9,597 nucleotides of DNA from an archaeon RBG_16_50_20 (GCA_001768965.1 MEMY01000024.1:1-9597); one strand, 5' to 3'. Positions 1 through 7,276 are shown, numbered from the stretch's first letter. A program made the numbers and translations. The notes: generated from the letters alone by a model not told the origin.

Positions 1-1387
1 TAGAGCCGAGAAGGAGTTGAAGATCATGGTATTCGACTTGGGCGGAGGAACGCTCGATGTGACGATGATGGATGTGGGACGGCCGGGTCCCAAGGAGCCC
101 CCAGTCTTCGAAGTTCTATCTACGAATGGAGACACTCAGCTCGGCGGGACTGACATGGACAACGCACTCATCGACTACATCGCGCAGGAGTTCAAGGCGA
201 GTAACGGTATCGACTTGCGCAACGACAAAATGGCTATCCAGCGTGTCCGCGAAGCTGCAGAGAAAGCAAAGATCGAACTCTCAACTGTTCCGACAACCGA
301 CATCAACCTGCCCTTCATTACGGCAGATGCATCAGGAGCGAAGCATCTTGGCATGAGTCTAACGCGGGCTAAACTGGAGGAGCTCGTGAGACCGACGATA
401 GATCGCTGCAGAGGTCCCTTGGAACGAGCCGTCGAAGATGCAAAGCTCGCGCCGAAGGATGTCGATAGGATCATTCTTGTCGGCGGACCGACACGCATGC
501 CGATCGTCAGAAAATTCGTAGAAGAATTCATGGGCAAGGAGGCAGAGAGAGGTGTCGATCCCATGGAGTGCGTTGCCATGGGCGCGGCGATACAAGCTGG
601 AGTGATCGCGGGCGAAGTCCATGACCTCTTACTCTTAGATGTGACCCCGCTCTCACTGGGCGTCGAGACTCTCGGCGGTGTCCTGACGAAGGTAATCGAA
701 AGAAATACCACAATCCCAGCTCGTCGAAGCCAAGTCTTCTCAACAGCGGCGGACTTCCAAACCACCGTCACAATACATGTGCTCCAAGGAGAGAGGCCGA
801 TGGCTGCTGACAATGTTTCCTTGGGTATGTTTAACCTCACAGGGATTCCGCCGGCACCCCGAGGAGTACCTCAGATTGAGGTGGCGTTTGACATTGATAC
901 GAATGGCATTTTGAATGTATCAGCAAAAGACTTGGCGACCAGCAAGGAGCAGAAGATCACGATCACGGCCTCGAAGAAACTAGCGAAAGAAGAGATCGAT
1001 AGGATGGTGAAGCAAGCGGAACAGTTTGCTTCAGAAGATCAGAAACGCAAGGAAGAGGCTGAGCTCCGCAATCAAGCTGACAACATGATCTACAGTGCAG
1101 AGAGACTCACAAAGGAACTAGCAGCGAAGATTTCCAAGGAGCAATCCGAGCAGGTTACCAAGGGCATTTCAGAACTCCGCGAGGCTCTAGAAGGCAAGGA
1201 TTCCTCTCTGATTAAGCAAAGGCTGGAGGCTCTCCAGAAAGTACTTCAAGAGATCGGGACCGCAGCCTACCAAAATGTTGCCCAACAGCAGGCCGCTGGC
1301 CCCTCTGCAGGGGCCGCTCCTCAGGGTGACAAGAAAGACGCGGTTGATGTTGACTACAAGGTCGTGGACGACAAGAAGCAGACTTGA
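1..1387 (+). CDS. dnaK: Molecular chaperone DnaK (Hsp70), C-terminal part, 5' end outside window
   Basis: ATP-dependent cytosolic Hsp70 chaperone that binds exposed hydrophobic peptides together with DnaJ and GrpE. The frame is open from base 2 with no stop, so the gene runs in from the left edge; TTG 17 and ATG 26 are internal codons. The visible protein starts just before the phosphate-2 loop DLGGGT (bases 35-52), about residue 190 of a ~610-residue DnaK. It continues through the adenosine motif LVGGPTRMP (476-502), the interdomain linker with DLLLLD before TPLSLG (about 623-661), the substrate-binding beta sandwich, the helical lid (from about base 960) and an acidic tail, DAVDVDYKVVDD. 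The sequence is close to bacterial DnaK throughout, as expected for archaeal hsp70 genes acquired from bacteria. dnaJ follows after 18 bases in the same frame. A grpE gene, if linked, would be upstream. Identity is certain; only the N-terminal third is missing. Confidence 0.97.
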   Translation, partial: RAEKELKIMVFDLGGGTLDVTMMDVGRPGPKEPPVFEVLSTNGDTQLGGTDMDNALIDYIAQEFKASNGIDLRNDKMAIQRVREAAEKAKIELSTVPTTDINLPFITADASGAKHLGMSLTRAKLEELVRPTIDRCRGPLERAVEDAKLAPKDVDRIILVGGPTRMPIVRKFVEEFMGKEAERGVDPMECVAMGAAIQAGVIAGEVHDLLLLDVTPLSLGVETLGGVLTKVIERNTTIPARRSQVFSTAADFQTTVTIHVLQGERPMAADNVSLGMFNLTGIPPAPRGVPQIEVAFDIDTNGILNVSAKDLATSKEQKITITASKKLAKEEIDRMVKQAEQFASEDQKRKEEAELRNQADNMIYSAERLTKELAAKISKEQSEQVTKGISELREALEGKDSSLIKQRLEALQKVLQEIGTAAYQNVAQQQAAGPSAGAAPQGDKKDAVDVDYKVVDDKKQT

Positions 1388-1405
1388 GAATGCGGCAGAT
1401 CAACA

Positions 1406-2494
1406 TTGTCAAAGCGTGACTACTACGACATACTGGGCGTGCCGCGAAATGCAGCTAAGGAGGAAATCAAGAATCAGTACCGAAAACTAGCGCTCAAGTA
1501 CCATCCGGACCGAAACAAATCACCCGACGCCGAGGAGCGTTTCAAAGAGATCTCAGAAGCCTACGCGATTCTATCAGACGATGACAAGCGAGTCCAGTAC
1601 GACCGTTTCGGACACGCAGGCATAGATTCGAGATATTCCGCAGAGGACATATTCCGCGGCGTGGATTTCGATGAGATTCTGAGAGACATCGGGTTCGGAT
1701 TTGGCGGCGGCTTCGGCTCAATCTTCGACCTGTTCTTGGGAGGCAGAGGGCGCGCGCATGGACCTACACAAGGACAAGACCTGAGGTATGACTTGGAGAT
1801 CTCACTAGAACAGGCCTCTTCAGGGCTAGCCACAGAAATTGAAGTTCCAAGAAGCGAGCGATGTTCCGAGTGCAACGGTACAGGAGCGAAACCCGGTACA
1901 TCTCCCAAGAAATGTCCAGATTGTGGTGGGAAAGGTCAGATACAGCATGTGCAGGTTTCCGGGTTCATGCATTTTGCTCGTATCGAGCCTTGTCGAAAGT
2001 GCCATGGTCGAGGCACAGTAATTGAGAAACCCTGTCCAGTCTGTCATGGGAATGGTATAGTTGGACGGGCCCGTCGCATTAACCTGAAGATACCTGCGGG
2101 TGTTGATACTGGCTCGCAACTCGTTATGCGGGGGGAAGGAGATGCGCCGAATGGCGATGGGCGAAGAGGTGATCTCTACGTTGTTGTGCACGTTCGGTCC
2201 CATGACATCTTTCAGAGAGAAGGGAGTGACCTGATTTGCCGCGTAGACCTGGGGTTCTCGAAGGCTGCACTCGGCGGCGAATTGGAAGTCCCGACGCTCG
2301 ATGGTCCAGCAAAGATTATGGTCCCGCCGGGAACTCAGAGTGGAGCCACATTTAGGTTGAGGAAGAAAGGCATGCTTATGCTTCGCGAAAGTGGGCGAGG
2401 CGACGAGCTCGTTGTTGTGCAGGTGAAAACCCCAACGCGGTTAACGGCTCGTCAACGTGACCTCGTCGAACAGCTTCTCCGCGAAGGGCTATAG
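1406..2494 (+). CDS. dnaJ: Chaperone protein DnaJ (Hsp40, type I)
   Basis: Co-chaperone that stimulates the DnaK ATPase and delivers substrates. The 362 residues show every part of a type I Hsp40. The J domain is at 4-70 with HPD at 33-35. A Gly/Phe-rich segment (about 96-115) contains a DIFRG-type helix upstream. The zinc region has four CxxC pairs (C153/C156, C170/C173, C196/C199, C210/C213), each in a CxxCxGxG-like repeat. Two C-terminal beta domains run to a short tail. The start is TTG 1406: it is the only start-type codon between the in-frame dnaK stop (1385-1387) and the J domain, and it gives the usual MSKRDYYDILGV beginning. No clear Shine-Dalgarno precedes it, so translation may be coupled to dnaK. 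The stop lies 2 bases from the stop of the convergent phosphatase gene. Confidence 0.97.
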   Translation: MSKRDYYDILGVPRNAAKEEIKNQYRKLALKYHPDRNKSPDAEERFKEISEAYAILSDDDKRVQYDRFGHAGIDSRYSAEDIFRGVDFDEILRDIGFGFGGGFGSIFDLFLGGRGRAHGPTQGQDLRYDLEISLEQASSGLATEIEVPRSERCSECNGTGAKPGTSPKKCPDCGGKGQIQHVQVSGFMHFARIEPCRKCHGRGTVIEKPCPVCHGNGIVGRARRINLKIPAGVDTGSQLVMRGEGDAPNGDGRRGDLYVVVHVRSHDIFQREGSDLICRVDLGFSKAALGGELEVPTLDGPAKIMVPPGTQSGATFRLRKKGMLMLRESGRGDELVVVQVKTPTRLTARQRDLVEQLLREGL

Positions 2495-2496
2495 CC

Positions 2497-3300
2497 TCAC
2501 GAAGCACGTTGGCGAATCAACGTCATAAGTTGACGATGAATACGTTCGCCACCAGCGATGACGGATCGTGAGAACCCTTCCCAACTTTCCTCAGTCGAAT
2601 TTGTTACCCTTGCACCCGCTTCTTCGGCAATCAAGCATCCGGCTGCGGTTTCGAAAACTGGAGCCTTCCGATAGACAGTGATCAGTCCATCGAACCTCCC
2701 TGCTGCGACCGAGCATAAGTTGAGCGCGACGCTTCCCGGCGACCTCAAGGTCCGCGTGTATGCGTAGATCTGTTTCGCCAAAAGCAATGGGTCGGGAATA
2801 GAAGGTTCTGTGGTCCACCAATCGAAAATCAATGAAGAATTACGGAGCGAACGGGCGTCCGAGACGTGAATTCTCTTTCCATTTAAGCGGGCACCGCGGC
2901 CTCGAACGGCCGTGAACATTTCATCTAGGATCGGGTTGTAGATGGCGCCGAGAATCGTTTTACGTTCTTTCAGAACACCGATTGAGACCGCGAAGTATGG
3001 GATACGTTTTGAGTAGTTGAGAGTCCCGTCGAGTGGATCTATTGCCCACAACAGGCGGCTTGAGCCAAAGTTGAGTCTGCCAGCTTCTTCTGAGTTCACT
3101 GTACATTTGATTCGACTTTTCCGGATCCTTGCCAAGATAAGTTTCTCAGCTTCCCAGTCGGCGTTTGTCACTATGCTGCCTGGATAGTCATATTTCCTAC
3201 GGACCGAGAGCTTGTTCCCGCAAAAAAGTTTCAGAAGCCTCTTTCCCGCGTCCTCTGCCGCAAGTTGCGCCAGGTCCAGAAGTTTTGCTTCGATGCTCAA
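2497..3300 (-). CDS. Inositol-monophosphatase-family sugar phosphatase (IMPase/FBPase-like)
   Basis: Soluble Mg-dependent phosphomonoesterase of the lithium-sensitive IMPase superfamily. In archaea such proteins hydrolyse inositol 1-phosphate, fructose 1,6-bisphosphate or both; the sequence alone does not decide which. The 267 residues, normal for the family, carry D48 in VTNADWEAE, the SEE element (E71/E72), the WAIDPLDGT motif with D88, D91 and T93, and the PGSVALNL...AAGRFDG block (188-205). The second signature, normally WDxAAG with a metal-binding Asp, reads FETAAG here, with Glu217 (GAA at 2650-2652) replacing the Asp. The start is TTG at 3300-3298: an in-frame TGA sits directly before it, and GGTGG lies about 7 bases upstream. 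The gene follows the small membrane-protein gene by 24 bases on the same strand, so the two probably form an operon. It converges on dnaJ with a 2-base gap. Confidence 0.85.
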   Translation of the reverse strand: MSIEAKLLDLAQLAAEDAGKRLLKLFCGNKLSVRRKYDYPGSIVTNADWEAEKLILARIRKSRIKCTVNSEEAGRLNFGSSRLLWAIDPLDGTLNYSKRIPYFAVSIGVLKERKTILGAIYNPILDEMFTAVRGRGARLNGKRIHVSDARSLRNSSLIFDWWTTEPSIPDPLLLAKQIYAYTRTLRSPGSVALNLCSVAAGRFDGLITVYRKAPVFETAAGCLIAEEAGARVTNSTEESWEGFSRSVIAGGERIHRQLMTLIRQRAS

Positions 3301-3324
3301 TCAGTCGCCACCGTCCCGTGATAC

Positions 3325-3558
3325 TCATCCGGCTTGCAGGCCGTCGACCAACATCGTTTGACCTCGAGTAAGCAACGACTCAAAGATCTCGCTTATGAGG
3401 AGCAACAAACCGACGATGAGGAGAAGGACACCTATGCCTACCAGAAGTGAGCTTCCGAGGGGGAGTGTATCACGCAATATCGACGCGGTTATTGAAGATG
3501 CAATCAAGATTAGTCCAATGGCAATAATGCAGCCGGCGATCAGAAGGCGTTTCTTCAT
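3325..3558 (-). CDS. Small two-helix membrane protein of unknown function
   Basis: I do not recognise a family. From ATG 3558 it encodes 77 residues starting MKKRLLIAGC. Two hydrophobic segments (about residues 4-25 and 36-58), rich in Ile, Leu and Gly, look like transmembrane helices joined by a short loop (TASILRDTLPLGSS); a polar tail of about 19 residues follows. An upstream in-frame ATG (3573) would add MRRFE. I prefer 3558 because the only AT-rich box, TTTAAA at 3591-3596, would place transcription start near 3567, after 3573. The gene is the first of a likely two-gene minus-strand operon with the IMPase-family gene. The coding call rests on the coherent two-helix pattern and the tight spacing to its neighbour; function is unknown. 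Confidence 0.65.
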   Translation of the reverse strand: MKKRLLIAGCIIAIGLILIASSITASILRDTLPLGSSLLVGIGVLLLIVGLLLLISEIFESLLTRGQTMLVDGLQAG

Positions 3559-3590
3559 TTCGAATCTTCTCATCGTGTTTCGCGGAACGC

Positions 3591-3596
3591 TTTAAA
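3591..3596. promoter_or_regulatory. TTTAAA box, candidate shared TATA element for divergent genes
   Basis: TTTAAA is its own reverse complement and sits in an otherwise GC-rich gap between two divergent genes. With the usual archaeal spacing of about 26 bases, rightward initiation would fall near 3620, fitting starts at 3639 or 3651 of the HAD gene. Leftward initiation would fall near 3567, fitting ATG 3558. Both predicted leaders are short, as is common in archaea. This is read from sequence only. Confidence 0.45.
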
Positions 3597-3650
3597 CTTC
3601 CCCTAATCATGAACAATGCACCGAGGAATGACGATGGCATGGTGGGACCG

Positions 3651-4307
3651 ATGAGTTTCGTTGTTCTGTGCGATTTTGATGGAACCATCGTCACTATTGA
3701 TACCGCCGAATACGTCTTGGACAAGTTCGTGAAGGAAGATTGGCGAGCTATCGACGTGCAGCTTGAGAGAGGAGAGATAACTTTCGAAGCGTCCTTAGAA
3801 AGGGAATTTGCGATGCTCAAGGTTCCCGAAAAAGCGATGCTGGAAGCGCTTGAACCTGTAACTCACTTCAGACCGAATTTCGAGATGATGATTCAATATT
3901 GCAAAGAGAATCATTTCCCGCTCATTGTAGTAAGTGGGGGCTTAGAGTTTTCCCTACGACATTTCCTAGGCCTCAAGGGATGGCTAGAGGACCTGGAAAT
4001 CTACGGGCCGAAAGCGCAGTGTACTGAGGAAGGTGTATCGGTCACTTTCCCTGACCTTTTCGATCAGGCATCCACGAATTTCAAAGATGATTTGGCCAAG
4101 TATTACAGGAATCGAGGACAGAAAGTGGCGTACGTAGGCAACGGCTTTGGCGACTTCCCTGCTGCCAAAATTGCTGATCTCGCATTCGCGATTGAAGGAT
4201 CGAGGTTAGCCGAACTCTGCAAGATGGGAGGTATCTCTTTCAGAGAGATAACTGACTTCCAAGATGTAGTGGAATCAATCAGAGACAACGTATCACATCA
4301 CCGGTGA
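3651..4307 (+). CDS. HAD-superfamily phosphatase, phosphoserine phosphatase/MtnX-like
   Basis: Probable cytosolic Mg-dependent phosphomonoesterase of the PSP/MtnX branch of the HAD superfamily. From ATG 3651 it is 218 residues. Motif I is LCDFDGT with nucleophile D8 and acid/base D10. A helical cap spans about 15-80. Motif II is VVSGG (S95). A lysine around 145 (NFKDD) could serve motif III. Motif IV is GNGFGDFPAA (163-172), where the usual GDG.SD has Asn at the first Asp but keeps D168. Earlier in-frame ATGs at 3609 and 3639 exist. I chose 3651 because it puts DFDGT at the usual distance from the N-terminus, has GGTGGG about 4 bases upstream, and fits the TTTAAA box at 3591. MtnX acts in methionine salvage and PSP in serine synthesis. 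With R15P isomerase and RuBisCO downstream, a sugar-phosphate or phosphoserine role is equally possible; the substrate is not determined. Confidence 0.85.
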   Translation: MSFVVLCDFDGTIVTIDTAEYVLDKFVKEDWRAIDVQLERGEITFEASLEREFAMLKVPEKAMLEALEPVTHFRPNFEMMIQYCKENHFPLIVVSGGLEFSLRHFLGLKGWLEDLEIYGPKAQCTEEGVSVTFPDLFDQASTNFKDDLAKYYRNRGQKVAYVGNGFGDFPAAKIADLAFAIEGSRLAELCKMGGISFREITDFQDVVESIRDNVSHHR

Positions 4308-4322
4308 AGTCGTCAATAGTGT

Positions 4323-4341
4323 GCTGAAGTGCGGATTCAGC
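4323..4341 (+). other. Small inverted repeat before T-rich run, possible hairpin terminator
   Basis: GCTGAA (4323-4328) and TTCAGC (4336-4341) form a perfect 6-bp stem with a 7-base loop, followed at once by TTTAATT. It lies 16 bases after the HAD gene stop. It may end that transcript, although archaeal termination does not need a hairpin. The T/A-rich run also serves as the candidate TATA box of the next gene, so the element may have two uses or be chance. Confidence 0.3.
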
Positions 4342-4348
4342 TTTAATT
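4342..4348 (+). promoter_or_regulatory. Candidate TATA box for the eIF2B-like gene
   Basis: TTTAATT is the only AT-rich heptamer in the 74-base gap before ATG 4382. At normal archaeal spacing it gives a start near 4370 and a leader of about 12 bases. It suggests the downstream block has its own promoter, independent of the HAD gene. Confidence 0.4.
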
Positions 4349-4381
4349 CCTACACCGCTCATCTTACCCAGGGTTTGTATT

Positions 4382-5329
4382 ATGGCTCACGAGGATGTTT
4401 TGAAGGCCGTTGAAGACGTGCGAATTCGGCAAATGAGAGGCGGAACGATCGTCACACATGCGGCCCTAATGGCCCTCCGGTCCGCGGCGCTCAAATCGAA
4501 AGCATCATCCTCAAAGGAATTTTATACAGAGCTCGAAGAGAACACGATCTATCTTACCAAGATCCGAGCCTCCTCCATCCCACTTGCCAATGGAATTCGT
4601 TACGTTGTCTCGGAAGTTCAGAAGTCGATGGAACGAGGGGCGAATGTTCAGGAATTGAAACAAGTTGTTTCAGAAGCAGCGACAACCTTCGACAGAAAAT
4701 TGGAGGAATCGATCAAAGAGATCGCCGAAATAGGCGCTCGCCGACTCAAAGACGGAGATGTGATCATGACACATAGTTACAGCAGCTCGGTCATAGCTAT
4801 CCTGAAGAAAGCGCATGAGCAGGGTAAACGGCTTAGAGTTTTCGTAACGGAGACTCGCCCCGAACTGGAAGGCCGCGACGTCGCACGCGAACTAGCTGCT
4901 GAAGGAATCGATACGACGCTAATCATTGACTCGGCTGTGTCTCATTTCATTGAGAAATCAGACAAGGTTCTGGTCGGCGCGGAGGCTGTCGCGGCTAACG
5001 GCGCAATCGTAAACAAGATTGGAACCGCGACAATTGCAGCTGTCGCCCACAGTGCACGAGTCCGTGTCTACGCGGCTGCGAGCACATACAAGTTCAGCCC
5101 TGAGACAATGCTCGGCGAACTGATCGAAATCGAGGAAAGGGATCCCATTTTCGTGTTAGACGACCCTGAGATGAGAAAACTATCCAACATGAGTGTACGG
5201 AATCCCGCATTCGACGTTACCTCCCCACAGGACATCGACCTAATCATAACAGAACGCGGAGTCATCCCACCGCAAGCCGCCATAATGATAGTCAGAGAGC
5301 AGAAGGGTCCCATGATGTTCGCGGCTTAA
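4382..5329 (+). CDS. eIF2B-alpha-like protein, paralogue of R15P isomerase lacking its catalytic dyad
   Basis: Member of the eIF2B alpha/beta/delta-MtnA-R15P isomerase fold, 315 residues, with an N-terminal helical domain (about 1-115) and a Rossmann-like C-terminal domain. It shares many blocks with the isomerase encoded at 6287, including MRGG (18-21), NGIRYV (70-75), VTETRP (155-160), NGAIVNKIGT, TYKFSPETM, NPAFDVT and ITERGVIPP. The isomerase cysteine position reads THSYSS (S132, AGT at 4775-4777) and the catalytic Asp reads VGAEAV (E201, GAG at 4982-4984). These two variants are what I recall in eukaryotic eIF2B alpha (THxYS, VGAE). It is therefore unlikely to catalyse R15P isomerisation by the known mechanism and is probably mislabelled as such by homology transfer. 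Possible roles are a translation-factor-like nucleotide/sugar-phosphate sensor, or a partner of the neighbouring isomerase. It starts at ATG 4382; no other good start is nearby. prs follows after 67 bases. Confidence 0.85.
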   Translation: MAHEDVLKAVEDVRIRQMRGGTIVTHAALMALRSAALKSKASSSKEFYTELEENTIYLTKIRASSIPLANGIRYVVSEVQKSMERGANVQELKQVVSEAATTFDRKLEESIKEIAEIGARRLKDGDVIMTHSYSSSVIAILKKAHEQGKRLRVFVTETRPELEGRDVARELAAEGIDTTLIIDSAVSHFIEKSDKVLVGAEAVAANGAIVNKIGTATIAAVAHSARVRVYAAASTYKFSPETMLGELIEIEERDPIFVLDDPEMRKLSNMSVRNPAFDVTSPQDIDLIITERGVIPPQAAIMIVREQKGPMMFAA

Positions 5330-5333
5330 CATT

Positions 5334-5360
5334 CTGGTACCAGTTAAAACAAGTTTTATC
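5334..5360 (+). promoter_or_regulatory. Candidate prs promoter with adjoining palindrome
   Basis: TTTTATC (5354-5360) is a good archaeal TATA candidate 37-43 bases before the prs start, implying a leader of about 13 bases. Directly upstream is a perfect 10-bp palindrome CTGGTACCAG (5334-5343). GTTAAAAC (5343-5350) and GTTTTATC (5353-5360) form a 7-of-8 inverted repeat across the box. A regulator could bind here, but none is known from the sequence. Confidence 0.45.
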
Positions 5361-5384
5361 TGACCTGCAGTAGGCCATCAACAC

Positions 5385-5389
5385 GAGGA
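5385..5389 (+). promoter_or_regulatory. Shine-Dalgarno GAGGA of prs
   Basis: GAGGA ends 7 bases before TTG 5397 and matches the archaeal anti-Shine-Dalgarno core. It supports the TTG codon as the start of PRPP synthase. Confidence 0.55.
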
Positions 5390-5396
5390 CGTTCAC

Positions 5397-6290
5397 TTGA
5401 AGATAATCGGCGGGTCAGCATCCGATGCACTTGCCACAAAGGTTGCCCGCGAGCTTGGCGTGAAGTCGGGAAAACTTGAGATTAAGAAGTTCCCGGACGG
5501 AGAGAAGTACTTGCGTGTTCTGGATGATGTGAAAGGTGAAGACATTGCGGTTATTCAATCGATCAACCGCACTCCTGACGAGTTTCTGTTCGAATACCTT
5601 TTGCTGGTTGACACGCTGAAAGACCTCGGTGCGGGGAAGGTGGTCAGTTTCATTCCCTACTTCGCATACGCGAGGCAGGACGAACGTTTCAATCCTGGCG
5701 AGGCTCTAAGCTTCAAGACAGTTAGCAAGCTTATCGAAAGTGTCGGGACGGACGCCATCTACACAATCGACATGCATCAGCATCGAGTTCTGAAATCGTC
5801 TGAAGTGTTCAAGATCCCTTCGCACAATCTGTCTGCAATGCCGTTGCTAGCAGATTATGTCGAGAGATCGGGCAATCTTCAGAAACCCCTGATCATAGGT
5901 CCAGATGCAGAAGCAGAGCAATGGGCCAAGCTGGCAGCGGATAGACTCCATACCGACTACGATGTGTTCGAAAAGGAGCGGCTCGGATCTGAGAGCGTGC
6001 AGATACGACCCAGGAAGGCGAACGCTAAGGATCGGGATGTCCTGATAGTGGACGACATAATAAGCACGGGCGGCACGATCGTCGAAGCGCTCAAAATACT
6101 CTTCTCACAAGGAGCAAGAAAGATCGACGTGGCGTGCACGCATCCGATACTTGCGGGCGGCGCGCTCGCAAAGATCTATGAAACAGGTGCAGGCAACGTG
6201 ATAGGGACGGACACTGTTCCCAGCTCGATAAGCTACGTCTCCGTTGCCCCTTTGATCGCCGAACAGGTTAGGAAGGAAGGGTTCAGGTGA
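5397..6290 (+). CDS. prs: Ribose-phosphate pyrophosphokinase (PRPP synthase), archaeal type
   Basis: Transfers pyrophosphate from ATP to ribose 5-phosphate, giving PRPP for nucleotide, His and Trp synthesis. It is 297 residues, slightly shorter than bacterial Prs (~315) and typical of archaeal enzymes. Visible landmarks are FPDGE (32-36), PYFAYARQDERF (87-98) of the ATP site, DMHQH (125-129) at the metal site, a K193-E-R195 pair in the flexible catalytic loop, and the PRPP-binding signature DVLIVDDIISTGGT (214-227). The start is TTG 5397, which has GAGGA at good spacing and begins the first beta strand (MKIIGGSAS). The stop overlaps the GTG start of the R15P isomerase gene by 4 bases (GTGA, 6287-6290), so the two are almost certainly translated from one mRNA. 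This links PRPP supply to ribose-bisphosphate metabolism; PRPP can also be a source of R15P, as proposed for Methanocaldococcus jannaschii. Confidence 0.96.
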   Translation: MKIIGGSASDALATKVARELGVKSGKLEIKKFPDGEKYLRVLDDVKGEDIAVIQSINRTPDEFLFEYLLLVDTLKDLGAGKVVSFIPYFAYARQDERFNPGEALSFKTVSKLIESVGTDAIYTIDMHQHRVLKSSEVFKIPSHNLSAMPLLADYVERSGNLQKPLIIGPDAEAEQWAKLAADRLHTDYDVFEKERLGSESVQIRPRKANAKDRDVLIVDDIISTGGTIVEALKILFSQGARKIDVACTHPILAGGALAKIYETGAGNVIGTDTVPSSISYVSVAPLIAEQVRKEGFR

Positions 6291-7276
6291 AGCTTCCTGA
6301 GGAAGCGGAGAGAATCGCCGATGGAATACGTAGCATGCGGATTCGTGGTGCCGGCCTAATCGCGCGGTCGGCCGTTGAAGCACTCGAGATTGTGGCGCGC
6401 CAATCCAAAGCCAAAGACGTAGAAGCATTCGTCGAGGAGCTTACTGAGGCTGCTAGATTTCTTCTTCAGACAAGACCGACCGCGGTTTCCCTTCCCAACG
6501 GCATACGGTATGTGATGCATCGGGTCAACGGAGGGAAGGGTCGGGCTGCCACTGTTGAGGGCATTCGTTCTGTCGCGATCCAAGCTACTGAAGATTTCAT
6601 TGAGAATGCGAAGACCGCGGTTCATCGAATCGGCGAGATTGGTGCGAGAAGGATACGGGACGGCGATGTCTTGCTCACCCACTGCAATAGCAGCGCTGCC
6701 ATCGAGGTAATGAAGACCGCCTGGATGCAGGGTAGGAAATTTGAGGTTCTGGTAACCGAAACGAGGCCTAGGTTTCAAGGACACATCACTGCTCACGAAC
6801 TTGCAAAAGCAGGCATACCTGTCACATTGATCTTGGACGACGCTGTTCGGTATTTCATGCAGCATGTAGACAAGGTCCTTGTTGGAGCGGACGCGATAAC
6901 CGCGAATGGGGCACTTGTCAACAAGATCGGCACTTCTATGGTTGCATTGGCTGCACACGAGGCGAGAGTCAGAGTCTTTGTAGCGGCTGAAACCTACAAG
7001 TTCAGTCCAGAGACAATGATCGGTGAGCTCGTAAAGATAGAGGATCGTGATCCCGCCGAGATGATCTCGCCGGAGCAGCGGAGGCAGATCGGATCAATTA
7101 AGGTTCTAAATCCATCATTCGATGTGACTCCACCGGAGTTCATCGACCTCATCATAACCGAGCGCGGAATCATCCCGCCAGTGGGTGCCATACTGATTCT
7201 TGAAGAAGTCTTCGGAGTTGTCACGCCCGAGGAACTTCGAGAGTATCAGACCTACTCATTGGAAGAAGAAGCTTAG
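6287..7276 (+). CDS. Ribose-1,5-bisphosphate isomerase (R15P isomerase)
   Basis: Converts R15P to ribulose 1,5-bisphosphate, the RuBisCO substrate, in archaeal nucleotide-pentose catabolism. The 329 residues align with the Thermococcus kodakarensis enzyme as I remember it. Both catalytic residues fall at the same numbers: C133 in THCNSSA (TGC at 6683-6685) and D202 in VGADAI (GAC at 6890-6892). Substrate-site blocks MRIRGAG (17-23), TRPTAVSLPNGIRYVMHR (62-79) and AAETYKFSPETM (233-244) are present, as is a C-terminal ITERGIIPP (290-298). The GTG start at 6287 overlaps the prs stop (GTGA), with GGAAGGAAGG just upstream (6271-6280). rbcL follows 101 bases later. MtnA (methylthioribose-1-phosphate isomerase) and eIF2B subunits share the fold, but the dyad together with MRIRGAG and the neighbouring RuBisCO favour R15P isomerase strongly. 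Confidence 0.93.
   Translation: MKLPEEAERIADGIRSMRIRGAGLIARSAVEALEIVARQSKAKDVEAFVEELTEAARFLLQTRPTAVSLPNGIRYVMHRVNGGKGRAATVEGIRSVAIQATEDFIENAKTAVHRIGEIGARRIRDGDVLLTHCNSSAAIEVMKTAWMQGRKFEVLVTETRPRFQGHITAHELAKAGIPVTLILDDAVRYFMQHVDKVLVGADAITANGALVNKIGTSMVALAAHEARVRVFVAAETYKFSPETMIGELVKIEDRDPAEMISPEQRRQIGSIKVLNPSFDVTPPEFIDLIITERGIIPPVGAILILEEVFGVVTPEELREYQTYSLEEEA

Noticed and set aside
17..28. TTG 17 or ATG 26 as a true start of a short DnaK-like protein.
   Set aside because: The frame is open to the left edge and the residues before it continue the DnaK sequence, so this is an internal part of a gene cut by the window.
175..840. Long open frame of 221 codons on the minus strand inside dnaK.
   Set aside because: It is antisense to a highly conserved chaperone sequence and has low-complexity composition with no recognisable motif; it is a shadow of the real gene.
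6356..6958. 200-codon open frame on the minus strand within the R15P isomerase gene.
   Set aside because: The plus strand encodes an isomerase with its catalytic residues in place; the antisense translation shows no domain, and no promoter or ribosome site supports it.
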